A DNA stretch of 48,518 nt from an uncultured Ruminococcus sp. Its GTDB lineage: Bacteria > Bacillota > Clostridia > Oscillospirales > Ruminococcaceae. Where the stretch lies: NCBI GenBank assembly GCA_937872775.1, contig CALMUA010000124.1:1-48518 (forward strand). The letters are read 5' to 3'. Shown one piece after another: positions 41,192 to 48,518 of this stretch (position 1 is its first letter; each line of letters opens with the position of its first letter). The notes under the pieces are model-generated. The model was given only the letters and a program-made list of their open reading frames with translations, searched no databases and was not told the DNA's origin. Made by a program: the position numbers and the translations under genes.

Positions 41192-42517
41192 ATGAGTTTG
41201 AAATCATCAACAAATGTAGCAGTAAATAAGCATGAGTTATTATTAGAGATAAATGCAGAAGCTTTTAATACTGCAATTCAGAAGGCATATCAGAAAGAAA
41301 AATCACAGATCCAGGTAAAGGGATTCAGAAAAGGAAAAGCACCATTATCACTTATTGAAAAGTTTTATGGTGAAGAAGTTTTCTTTGAATCAGCTATAAA
41401 CAGCCTTATCGGACCTGAAGTTACTTCTGCAATAGAAGAAACAAAACTTGATATAGTAGACAGACCTGAAATAGAGGTTGTATCTGCAACAAAGGCAGAC
41501 GGTATTGTTATGAAGGCAATATGCACAACAAGACCAGAAGTAAATGTACCTGAATACAAGGGACTTAAAGCTCCTAAGATAGTTGACGCAGTAACTGATG
41601 AAGTTATTGACGGACAGATCGAAGCTGCAAAAAAGCGTCAGGCAAGAATTGTTACTGTTGAAGACAGAGCAGCCCAGATGGATGACGAAGTAGTTATTGA
41701 CTTTGAAGGATTTAAAGACGGTGTTGCATTTGAAGGCGGAAAAGGTGATAATTTCCCTCTTACACTTGGCAGCCATCAGTTTATTCCTGGATTTGAAGAA
41801 CAGATCATAGGTCATAAGACAGGCGAAGAGTTTGAAATAGAAGTTACATTCCCTGAAGATTATCAGATGAAGGATCTTGCAGGACAGAAAACAATTTTCA
41901 AAATCAAGCTTATTGAAATAAAGGCACAGGAATTACCTGAATTTGATGACGAATTTGTAAAGGATGTTTCTGAATTTGAAACAGTAGACGAATATAAAGC
42001 AGATATTAAGGCAAAGCTTGAAGAAACAGCTGTTAAGAAAGCTGATTCCCAGTTTGAAAATTATCTTTTTGAAACAATAATAAAGAATCTTGAAGGTGAA
42101 ATTCCTGAGTGTATGTTCGACCAGAAGGTAGAAAGAGAAATAAAAGAATTTGAGCAGCGTCTTTCATCAAATAAGATGACACTCGACCTTTATTTCCAGT
42201 ATACAGGTATGGATATGGATGACCTTAAGTCATCATATATGGACAGAGCAAAAAGTGAAGTTAAGCTGAGACTTGCTCTTGAAAAGATCGTTGAGATGGA
42301 AAACATCGATGTTACAGATGAAGAAGTTGAAAACGGACTTAAAGAACTTGCAGAATCAAACAATCTTAAGGTTGAAGACGTTAAGCGCCTGATAAGTCTT
42401 GAAGATTACAAGATGGATCTTAAGGTTGGCAAGGCAGCTGATCTTGTAAAGGAAAATGGAGTTGTAGACAACACAATAAAGGCTGAAGAAAAGTCAGAAG
42501 ATACGGAAGAAGCATAA
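41192..42517 (+). CDS. tig: trigger factor (peptidyl-prolyl isomerase chaperone)
   Basis: 441 residues. A ribosome-bound chaperone for nascent chains. The N-terminal domain has the ribosome-docking motif KGFRKGKAPLS, the middle FKBP-type domain spans about 160-245 (DFEGFKDGVAFEGG and FIPGFEEQIIG), and a helical C-terminal domain follows with an acidic tail. GGAGG precedes the ATG. It heads the conserved tig-clpP-clpX-lon-engB cluster. Confidence 0.96.
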   Translation: MSLKSSTNVAVNKHELLLEINAEAFNTAIQKAYQKEKSQIQVKGFRKGKAPLSLIEKFYGEEVFFESAINSLIGPEVTSAIEETKLDIVDRPEIEVVSATKADGIVMKAICTTRPEVNVPEYKGLKAPKIVDAVTDEVIDGQIEAAKKRQARIVTVEDRAAQMDDEVVIDFEGFKDGVAFEGGKGDNFPLTLGSHQFIPGFEEQIIGHKTGEEFEIEVTFPEDYQMKDLAGQKTIFKIKLIEIKAQELPEFDDEFVKDVSEFETVDEYKADIKAKLEETAVKKADSQFENYLFETIIKNLEGEIPECMFDQKVEREIKEFEQRLSSNKMTLDLYFQYTGMDMDDLKSSYMDRAKSEVKLRLALEKIVEMENIDVTDEEVENGLKELAESNNLKVEDVKRLISLEDYKMDLKVGKAADLVKENGVVDNTIKAEEKSEDTEEA

Positions 42518-42542
42518 TATCAAAAAATGAACGGCAGACTAA

Positions 42543-42611
42543 CTCCTATTATTAAAAGTAATAATAGGAGAATGTTTGCATTAATACAAAATTTGCAAAA
42601 AATAAACATTC
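42543..42611 (+). promoter_or_regulatory. hairpins in the tig-clpP gap
   Basis: A perfect 11-bp hairpin CTCCTATTATT/AATAATAGGAG (42543-42553, 42560-42570, 6-nt loop) is followed by GAATGTTT (42570-42577) and its complement AAACATTC (42604-42611). Neither has a T tract. They could be processing or attenuation sites between tig and clpP. Confidence 0.4.
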
Positions 42612-42638
42612 TATTGCAAAACGAAAGGAAGATGGAAT

Positions 42639-43220
42639 ATGAGTTTAGTACCAGTTGTTGTTGAACAGACCAGCAGAGGCGAACGTTCATATGATATTTA
42701 TTCAAGACTTTTAAATGACAGGATTATTATGCTTTCAGAGGAAGTAAATGATGTTACGGCAAGCCTTGTTGTTGCACAGCTTCTTTATCTTGAAAGTCAG
42801 GATTCAGAGAAGGACATCAGTCTTTATATTAATAGCCCCGGCGGTTCAGTTACTGCAGGAATGGCTATTGTTGATACAATGAACTATGTAAAATGTGATG
42901 TAGCAACAATATGCATGGGAATGGCAGCATCTATGGGCGCATTTATTCTGTCATGCGGTGCTAAAGGAAAAAGATCAGCTCTTCCTAACAGTGAAATAAT
43001 GATTCATCAGCCTTTGGGCGGAATGCAGGGACAGGCAACAGACATTAAGATTCATGCTGACAGAATTATTAAGATGAAAAAGAAACTTAATGAAATGCTT
43101 GCAGCAAACACTGGTAAGCCACTTGAAACAATTGAGCATGATACCGATCGTGATAACTTTATGTCTGCAGAAGAAGCATGTGCATACGGTCTGATAGATA
43201 AGGTAGTTGAAAAAAGATAA
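42639..43220 (+). CDS. clpP: ATP-dependent Clp protease proteolytic subunit
   Basis: 193 residues. The barrel-shaped serine protease that works with ClpX. The triad is S98 (GMAASMGAF), H123 (MIHQPLGG) and D172 (DRDNF). [11 protein letters not shown] is conserved. The first residues ([20 protein letters not shown]) match the usual N-terminal loop and include the maturation region. clpX starts 13 bases on. Confidence 0.98.
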   Translation: MSLVPVVVEQTSRGERSYDIYSRLLNDRIIMLSEEVNDVTASLVVAQLLYLESQDSEKDISLYINSPGGSVTAGMAIVDTMNYVKCDVATICMGMAASMGAFILSCGAKGKRSALPNSEIMIHQPLGGMQGQATDIKIHADRIIKMKKKLNEMLAANTGKPLETIEHDTDRDNFMSAEEACAYGLIDKVVEKR

Positions 43221-43232
43221 GGTTGGTGCATT

Positions 43233-44507
43233 ATGATTGATACTGGATTCAAAACATGCAGCTTTTGCGGTAAGGGTGAAAATCGTGTGCAGAGTATGTT
43301 TTCATCCGGCAATACTAATATCTGTGACGAATGTGTAATGTATTGCTATGAAATAATTGCGGGACCTGCAGACAAAGACAAAGACAAGACAAAACAAAAG
43401 CTTCCTAAAAAGAGCACAGATTTTACTATTAAACTGAAAAAACCTGTTGAAATAAAAAATATACTTGATCAGTATATTATTGGTCAGGATAAAGCTAAAA
43501 TAGCACTTTCTGTTTCTGTTTATAACCACTATAAACGGTTATTAAGTAATACAACTGACGATGATGTTGAGATACAAAAAAGCAATGTATTGCTTCTGGG
43601 ACCTACAGGTGTTGGTAAGACATTGCTTGCACAGACACTTGCCAGGACACTTGATGTTCCGTTTGCTATTGCTGACGCAACTACTATTACAGAAGCCGGT
43701 TATGTCGGTGATGATGTTGAAAATGTACTTCTCCGTCTTATTCAGGCTGCAAACTTTGATATAAAAGCTGCAGAAAGAGGCATTATATATATAGACGAAA
43801 TAGATAAGATCGCAAGAAAATCAGAAAATACTTCGATAACAAGAGATGTCAGCGGTGAAGGTGTACAGCAGGCACTTTTGAAAATAATTGAGGGAACAGT
43901 TTCAAATGTACCTCCGCAGGGCGGAAGAAAGCACCCTAATCAGGAATTTATCCATATTGATACTAAAAATATACTCTTTATATGTGGCGGTGCCTTTGAC
44001 GGACTGGAGCAGGCTATAATAAAGAGAACTAAGCGTACTTCAATAGGATTTGGCTCAGATGTGTCATCCGGCAGTGTTGATATGAAGGATATATTTAAGA
44101 AAGTCATACCACAGGATCTTGTAAAGTATGGAATAGTACCTGAACTTGTAGGAAGACTTCCTTTAATCACAGTTCTTGATGAACTTGACGAGCAGGCCCT
44201 TGTGAAAATACTTACAGAGCCTAAAAATGCCCTTGTTAAACAGTATGAAAAGCTTTTTGATTATGATAATATTGAATTTGAAATAGAAGATGATGCACTG
44301 ATAGAAATAGCAAAAAAAGCTATTGCACAGAAAACAGGTGCAAGAGGTTTAAGATCAATAGTTGAAGGCCTTCTTATGGAGACAATGTTTGAAGCACCTT
44401 CAAATGATATAATTAAAGTTACTATTACAAAGGACTGTGTTGTGAATAATACAAAACCTGGTCTTAAAACTGAAAACAGTAAATTAAAAAAAGTAATGAA
44501 GAAATAA
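43233..44507 (+). CDS. clpX: ATP-dependent Clp protease ATP-binding subunit ClpX
   Basis: 424 residues. The AAA+ unfoldase partner of ClpP. The N-terminal zinc-binding domain uses C9, C12, C31 and C34; Walker A is GPTGVGKT (123-130), Walker [11 protein letters not shown] (184-193), and the ClpP-docking IGF loop is seen in TSIGFGSD. Directly downstream of clpP and followed by a terminator. Confidence 0.98.
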   Translation: MIDTGFKTCSFCGKGENRVQSMFSSGNTNICDECVMYCYEIIAGPADKDKDKTKQKLPKKSTDFTIKLKKPVEIKNILDQYIIGQDKAKIALSVSVYNHYKRLLSNTTDDDVEIQKSNVLLLGPTGVGKTLLAQTLARTLDVPFAIADATTITEAGYVGDDVENVLLRLIQAANFDIKAAERGIIYIDEIDKIARKSENTSITRDVSGEGVQQALLKIIEGTVSNVPPQGGRKHPNQEFIHIDTKNILFICGGAFDGLEQAIIKRTKRTSIGFGSDVSSGSVDMKDIFKKVIPQDLVKYGIVPELVGRLPLITVLDELDEQALVKILTEPKNALVKQYEKLFDYDNIEFEIEDDALIEIAKKAIAQKTGARGLRSIVEGLLMETMFEAPSNDIIKVTITKDCVVNNTKPGLKTENSKLKKVMKK

Positions 44508-44515
44508 TATATCGT

Positions 44516-44553
44516 TTCCCTCTTACGTGCTTACAAGAGGGAATTATTTTTTA
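44516..44553 (+). terminator. terminator after clpX
   Basis: TTCCCTCTT (44516-44524) pairs with AAGAGGGAA (44535-44543), then TTATTTTTTAT. It separates clpPX from lon. Confidence 0.82.
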
Positions 44554-44556
44554 TAC

Positions 44557-44585
44557 TTGAAAAACTAGTCGAAGTAATATATAAT
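44557..44585 (+). promoter_or_regulatory. promoter of lon
   Basis: TTGAAA (44557-44562), 17 bases and TATAAT (44580-44585), placed directly after the clpX terminator, so lon is separately transcribed. Confidence 0.75.
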
Positions 44586-44615
44586 TAATATATTATAGCA
44601 GAGAAGGTGAATTAT

Positions 44616-46967
44616 ATGGATAAACAGGCTGAGGATAATAAAACCGAACCGGAAATTTATCCGGTCATCCCAATGAGAGGGGTGGTAGCATTTCCTAAAT
44701 TAGTGGTACATTTTGATGTAGCAAGAGAAACGTCAATAAATGCCATACAGGAATCACTGAAAAGAGACAGAAAAATATTTGTAATAACTCAAAAAGATGT
44801 TTTTGCTGAAGAACCTAAAAAAGAAGATCTCTATAAGATAGGCGTCTTAGCAGAAATCAGACAGGTCCTTAAAACTCCAGATGATGTTTTAAGGGTTCTT
44901 GTTGAAGGAATAAGCAAGGCAAAGCTTGTTAATTTTAATCAGACAGGTAATGATAAGCCTTTTTTTGAAGCTTCCATAAAGTCAGTTAACAATAACAGCC
45001 GTTCTAAGGCGGATGAGGTAGAGCTGGAGGCACTTTCAAGATCGGTTAAAGATATCTTTGAAAAATATTCACAATTGGTTCCCCGTATGCCTATGGAGCT
45101 CGTAACATCAATATTGTGTCAGGACGATCCGGAGATTTTATTTGAAAATATAGTTTTTAATGCAAATTTTCAATTTGCCGATAAGCAGGAGCTTTTGGAG
45201 CAAAACAATACGTTCAGCCGCCTGAATGTTTTATTGGAAATTCTTAATCGTGAAACAGAAGTTCTTGAGATAGAACATCAGATACACAATCAGGTCAAGG
45301 AGAGCATTAGTCAGAATCAACGGGATTTTCTTCTTCGTGAGCAGATGAAAGCAATATCTATGCAGCTGGGTGAAGATGATGGTTCTAAGGATGATGTATC
45401 AGGGTACTATGTTAAAATAGAAGAACTGGGCCTTCCTGAAAATATTTCTGAGAAACTTATGAAGGAAGCTGACCGTCTTTCAAAGCTGCCGGCAGCATCT
45501 CAGGAGTCATTTGTCATACGTAACTATCTGGATACTGCACTTGAATTACCTTGGAATAAAGAAACAAAAACAAAAATAAATATTGAAAAATCAGAAAAAA
45601 TTCTTGATAAGGATCATTACGGACTAAAAAAGGTAAAAGAACGTATACTTGAAAGTATAGCGGTCCATGCGATGAACCCTGATATAACCGGACAGATAAT
45701 ATGCCTTGTAGGACCTCCTGGAGTCGGAAAAACGTCAATAGGCAGATCTATTGCCAAGGCCCTGGGAAGAAAATATGTCAGAATATCTCTCGGCGGTGTA
45801 AGAGACGAGTCAGACATAAGAGGCCACAGAAAAACGTATGTAGGTTCAATGCCAGGAAGAATAATAAATGCTATGATTCAGGTAGGTACTAAAAACCCAC
45901 TTATACTATTTGATGAGCTTGACAAAATGAGCAATGATTTCAGAGGTGATCCTTCTGCAGCAATGCTTGAGGTTCTTGACAGCGAACAGAATAAGGAATT
46001 CCGTGATCACTTTATAGAACTTCCTTTTGATCTGAGCAAGGTAATGTTTATAACCACAGCAAATACCACACAGACAATACCTGCGCCTCTTCTTGATCGT
46101 ATGGAGATAATAGATATTACAAGCTATACAAGAGAAGAAAAATTTAATATAGCGCAAAATCATCTTGTTCCTAAGCAGATAAAGAAAAATGGTCTTAAAA
46201 GCTCTCAGTTCAAAATTTCCGAAGATGGAATCTACAAACTTATTGACTCATATACAAAAGAAGCAGGGGTACGTAATCTTGAAAGAAATATCGGTTCTTT
46301 GTGCCGCAAAACCGCAAAGGAAATCGTATACGGAAATACTAGGAAAATTACGTTTACAGAGGAAAACATAAGCACTTATCTCGGAGTTGAAAAATATCTT
46401 GATGATGATAAATCAGAATATGATGAGGTTGGTCTTGTAAATGGTCTTGCATGGACATCAGTAGGAGGTGTGATTATGCCTCTTGAAGTTCTTGTGATGG
46501 ATGGAAAGGGAAATATTGAAGTCACCGGTTCTCTCGGAGATGTGATGAAGGAAAGTGCAAAGATTGCAGTCAGTTATTCAAGAAAGGCTGCTGACAAGTA
46601 TTTTATAGATCCTGATTTTTATAAAAACAAGGATATTCATATTCATGCACCTGAAGGTGCTGTTCCAAAGGACGGGCCGTCTGCCGGAGTTACAATGGTA
46701 ACTGCAATGATTTCTGCTCTGTCGGGAATTAAGGTAAAAAGTGATGTAGCGATGACAGGTGAGATAACACTCCATGGAAAGGTATTACCTATCGGAGGGC
46801 TTCGTGAAAAAACAATGGCCGCATATAAAAAGGGAATAAAAAAAGTTATTATTCCTAAGAAAAACAAGCCTGATCTTGAAGAAGTAGATGATGCAGTAAA
46901 AAACAATATTGAATTTATTCTGGCTGAAAACCTTGAGGATGTACTGAATAATGCATTAGTACTTTAA
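44616..46967 (+). CDS. lon: ATP-dependent protease Lon
   Basis: 783 residues, the LonA form. A substrate-binding N-domain (about 12-205, starting IYPVIPMRGVVAFPK) and coiled linker precede the AAA+ module (GPPGVGKTSIGRSIA) and the C-terminal protease. The dyad is Ser689 (PKDGPSAGVT) and Lys732 (GGLREK). The ATG at 44616 has AGAAGG eight bases upstream; an in-frame GTG at 44607 overlaps that site and is rejected. It removes misfolded and short-lived regulatory proteins. Confidence 0.97.
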   Translation: MDKQAEDNKTEPEIYPVIPMRGVVAFPKLVVHFDVARETSINAIQESLKRDRKIFVITQKDVFAEEPKKEDLYKIGVLAEIRQVLKTPDDVLRVLVEGISKAKLVNFNQTGNDKPFFEASIKSVNNNSRSKADEVELEALSRSVKDIFEKYSQLVPRMPMELVTSILCQDDPEILFENIVFNANFQFADKQELLEQNNTFSRLNVLLEILNRETEVLEIEHQIHNQVKESISQNQRDFLLREQMKAISMQLGEDDGSKDDVSGYYVKIEELGLPENISEKLMKEADRLSKLPAASQESFVIRNYLDTALELPWNKETKTKINIEKSEKILDKDHYGLKKVKERILESIAVHAMNPDITGQIICLVGPPGVGKTSIGRSIAKALGRKYVRISLGGVRDESDIRGHRKTYVGSMPGRIINAMIQVGTKNPLILFDELDKMSNDFRGDPSAAMLEVLDSEQNKEFRDHFIELPFDLSKVMFITTANTTQTIPAPLLDRMEIIDITSYTREEKFNIAQNHLVPKQIKKNGLKSSQFKISEDGIYKLIDSYTKEAGVRNLERNIGSLCRKTAKEIVYGNTRKITFTEENISTYLGVEKYLDDDKSEYDEVGLVNGLAWTSVGGVIMPLEVLVMDGKGNIEVTGSLGDVMKESAKIAVSYSRKAADKYFIDPDFYKNKDIHIHAPEGAVPKDGPSAGVTMVTAMISALSGIKVKSDVAMTGEITLHGKVLPIGGLREKTMAAYKKGIKKVIIPKKNKPDLEEVDDAVKNNIEFILAENLEDVLNNALVL

Positions 46968-46984
46968 AATAAATCAGTTAAAGA

Positions 46985-47013
46985 AAAACGGGCGCACAAT
47001 GTGCGTCCGTTTT
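46985..47013 (+). terminator. hairpin between lon and engB
   Basis: A 13-bp GC-rich stem with one G-T pair (AAAACGGGCGCAC 46985-46997, GTGCGTCCGTTTT 47001-47013) and a 3-nt loop. Its T run is only four bases, so some read-through into engB, 27 bases on, is likely. Confidence 0.65.
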
Positions 47014-47040
47014 AGTAAAAAACCGAAAGGAATATAATAT

Positions 47041-47661
47041 ATGAATTACAACAAAGCAGAATTTCATTCATGCTTCGGACTTCTTTCACAGATACCTGAA
47101 TCAGAACGCCCGGAAATAGTATTTTCAGGTCGTTCAAATGTTGGAAAATCCACATTGATAAATAAAATATTTAACCGTAAATCACTCGCAAGAGTAAGTT
47201 CGGTTCCGGGAAAAACAGCAACAATAAATTTCTATAAGCTTGAGGAAATATTTTTTGTTGATCTTCCGGGTTACGGATATGCCAAAGTTTCAAAATCTGA
47301 AAAGCAGAGATGGTCAAGTCTTATTGAAGGATATCTGAATGCTGACAGAAATATTGAACTTGTGTTTCTTCTTGTTGATATGCGTCATGCGCCGAGTGAA
47401 GATGACCTGCATATGATAAACTTTCTTATTGATTCAGAACTTCCGTTTGTTATAATACTTACAAAGGCGGATAAACTTAATAAGACAAACAGGACAGCAA
47501 TGATGGAGAAATTCAAAGAGACAATTCCGTGTTTTGATGACATACATGTTATTCCTTTTTCATCCCAGACGTTTGAGGGTGTGGAAGAGGTAAGAAAAAT
47601 TATTGAGGAAACTGCTCAGGCAGCACTTGATGAAATGTCTGATGTACAGAAAGAAGAATAA
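47041..47661 (+). CDS. engB: ribosome biogenesis GTP-binding protein YsxC/EngB
   Basis: 206 residues. A GTPase needed for late 50S assembly in Bacillus. G1 is GRSNVGKSTLIN, G2 lies near PGKTATINFYK, G3 is DLPGYGYA, G4 is TKADKLNK. Its place after lon is conserved in Firmicutes. The start has AAAGGAAT upstream. Confidence 0.96.
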   Translation: MNYNKAEFHSCFGLLSQIPESERPEIVFSGRSNVGKSTLINKIFNRKSLARVSSVPGKTATINFYKLEEIFFVDLPGYGYAKVSKSEKQRWSSLIEGYLNADRNIELVFLLVDMRHAPSEDDLHMINFLIDSELPFVIILTKADKLNKTNRTAMMEKFKETIPCFDDIHVIPFSSQTFEGVEEVRKIIEETAQAALDEMSDVQKEE

Positions 47662-47667
47662 AAACAG

Positions 47668-47711
47668 AGGTTCTGGAGTAAAACTTGTATTTTACTCCAG
47701 AACCTTTTTTT
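47668..47711 (+). terminator. strong bidirectional terminator between engB and the HD gene
   Basis: A perfect 16-bp inverted repeat (47668-47683 with 47690-47705, arm AGGTTCTGGAGTAAAA) with a 6-nt loop, followed by a T tract on the plus strand and a weaker one on the minus strand. It serves the two convergent genes. Confidence 0.9.
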
Positions 47712-48227
47712 ACTGAACAGATGTAGCTTTACGGGATACTATTCTGAGTACATTTGCGGCAGTTTCGACCAGACCGCAGTACTTATCAACAAGTACAATT
47801 ATTAATGTTTCTTTATAGTTTGGCAGTGATATTGTAAGTGGAAACATATGTTTTAGAATTATATCCTGTTCACAGGCGTTAAGGTGAAAATATTCACTTG
47901 CGTTATTAAGTGCAACCTTAGGATGAGTTATTCCGTGAAGCTTGTTTCCGCTGTCTTTTTTACATGTATGCCAGTCATAAAGAAAGAAATCGTGTAAAAG
48001 TCCTGCTCTTGCTCCTGCTCGTGCATCCAAATTAAAAAAATTACATAACTTATAGTTATAGTATGAGACATTTACGCAGTGTTGAAATGTAGATGTGTAG
48101 CCGTGCTGAGTAAATGCTTTCATTTTCAGTACCATTTCATTTTCAATGAGGTCACTTACAGTATTAAAGTATCCATTGCTAAGTTCATTGTTGAGTAAAT
48201 TTTTTTGGAACCTATAGCATTAAGCAT
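47710..48227 (-). CDS. HD-domain hydrolase, frame interrupted near the 5' end
   Basis: The intact frame from 48135 encodes 141 residues: KAFTQHGYTSTFQHCVNVSY, GLLHDFFLYDWH with the HD motif, LHGITHPKVALNNA, ILKHMFPLT and VDKYCGL. The order matches short HD phosphohydrolases of Firmicutes, usually about 160-170 residues. The missing N-terminus is present upstream in another frame: ATG at 48227 (MLNAIGSKK, AAGGA 11 bases upstream) runs into an A7 run (48200-48206 on this strand), and adding one A would join it to NLLNNELSNGYFNTVSDL and the main frame, giving about 172 residues. Mutation, sequencing error or slippage are all possible. Substrate unknown. Confidence 0.7.
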
Positions 48228-48250
48228 ATTTTAGTCATTCCTTATTTTTC

Positions 48251-48265
48251 AGTCATTATATGACT
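48251..48265 (-). promoter_or_regulatory. palindrome in the HD gene leader
   Basis: AGTCAT-TAT-ATGACT is a 15-base interrupted palindrome between the HD gene promoter and start. It could be an operator. Confidence 0.35.
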
Positions 48266-48280
48266 TATCCGAATATATAT

Positions 48281-48309
48281 AGTGTATCATAAAATACTCT
48301 ATATATCAA
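48281..48309 (-). promoter_or_regulatory. promoter of the HD-domain gene
   Basis: On the minus strand TTGATA (48304-48309), 17 bases, and TACACT (48281-48286) with an upstream TG (extended -10). Confidence 0.5.
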
Positions 48310-48340
48310 GATGTACAAAAAAATAAAAAATTGTCGCTAT

Positions 48341-48518
48341 TTATACTTTAATTTTCTGATTCGGATTATAATGCTGTAAATAATAAAAAAACAGAGATAT
48401 GACCAGGATTATTGATATTATATTTAAGAGAGTAATTGATATCATTGATAAAAATATGAGAGAAATAAATTTTATGTCAGCAATGGTGATAACAGTACTC
48501 ATAGCGATATAAAGATAT
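48341..48518 (-). CDS. possible 3' end of a membrane protein gene, cut by the window edge
   Basis: A minus-strand frame is open from the right edge to TAA at 48341, giving 58 residues. They include a long hydrophobic stretch (ISLIFLSMISITLLNIISII) and end in a polar tail (LQHYNPNQKIKV), as for a C-terminal membrane span. AT-rich random sequence can also look like this. I do not recognise it. Confidence 0.3.
   Translation of the reverse strand, partial: YLYIAMSTVITIADIKFISLIFLSMISITLLNIISIILVISLFFYYLQHYNPNQKIKV

Noticed and set aside
41091..44615. CIRCE or CtsR heat-shock operators for tig, clpP or lon
   Set aside because: Neither TTAGCACTC-N9-GAGTGCTAA nor a GGTCAAA heptad repeat was found in these gaps.
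44676..44690. GAGGGGTGGTAGCA resembles the T-box antiterminator motif
   Set aside because: It lies inside the lon coding sequence (MRGVVAFP) with no leader, Stem I or terminator around it.
48399..48512. A 37-codon plus-strand frame at the right end
   Set aside because: It has no ribosome-binding site and is antisense to a minus-strand frame that stays open to the window edge.

Overview
The window looks like chromosome from a low-GC, spore-forming, cellulosome-producing Clostridia member, most like a Ruminococcus (Oscillospiraceae) relative. The pointers are an alpha/beta-type small acid-soluble spore protein, two secreted proteins with dockerin sequences, a dockerin-borne xylanolytic esterase, a 2-oxoacid:ferredoxin oxidoreductase, acetate kinase, and clostridial gene orders (rpmG-secE-nusG-rplK-rplA, gdpP-rplI-dnaB, tig-clpP-clpX-lon-engB). 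No rRNA, tRNA, CRISPR array, prophage or intact insertion sequence was seen.

Layout. 1-2.2 kb: spore protein, an iron alcohol dehydrogenase and decayed gene pieces, including the 5' stub of a LysR regulator. 2.2-3.9 kb: a secreted CBM22-dockerin-CE1 esterase behind a consensus promoter that carries a palindrome. 4.0-6.6 kb (minus): rpmG-secE-nusG-rplK-rplA, with two leader elements that copy the 23S rRNA L1-stalk site. 6.6-12.6 kb (minus): accessory genes, namely a triple-hairpin element, a 1049-residue lipoprotein, a GT-C-like membrane protein and an unknown anchored protein. 12.6-15.9 kb (minus): a five-gene 2-oxoacid:ferredoxin oxidoreductase operon led by a P-loop NTPase. 16-25.4 kb (minus): rnj-gdpP-rplI-dnaB-tilS-ftsH. 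25.5-29.5 kb (minus): a degenerate phosphohexomutase homologue, an amino acid:cation symporter and ackA. 29.7-34.5 kb (plus): tmcAL, a HAD phosphatase, a rhomboid-like protein without catalytic residues, a dockerin/cysteine-peptidase protein and mnmA. 34.5-35.0 kb: a gene-poor gap with the 5' stub of an IS110-type transposase and foldable RNA segments that may be a relic bridge RNA. 35-41 kb (plus): rplS, two lepB genes, rbgA, rnhB, yraN, thrC and a metallophosphoesterase. 41.1-47.7 kb (plus): tig-clpP-clpX-lon-engB. 47.7-48.5 kb (minus): an HD-domain gene broken by a frameshift at an A7 run, then a possible gene end at the window edge.

How the genes fit together. Most of the window is housekeeping: ribosome synthesis and assembly (L33, L11, L1, L9, L19, RbgA, EngB), protein quality control and secretion (trigger factor, ClpXP, Lon, FtsH, SecE, signal peptidases), tRNA modification (TilS, MnmA, TmcAL), RNA turnover (RNase J) and c-di-AMP breakdown (GdpP). 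Between these lie the anaerobic metabolism genes and the niche-specific secreted proteins.

No complete, clearly new system is visible. The best leads are the IS110/bridge-RNA-like relic, the paired L1-stalk mimics, the phosphohexomutase pseudoenzyme, the half-dockerin cysteine peptidase, the NTPase in the oxidoreductase operon, and several palindromic or repeated operator-like sites. All were read by eye. Family assignments rest on remembered motifs, not on searches.
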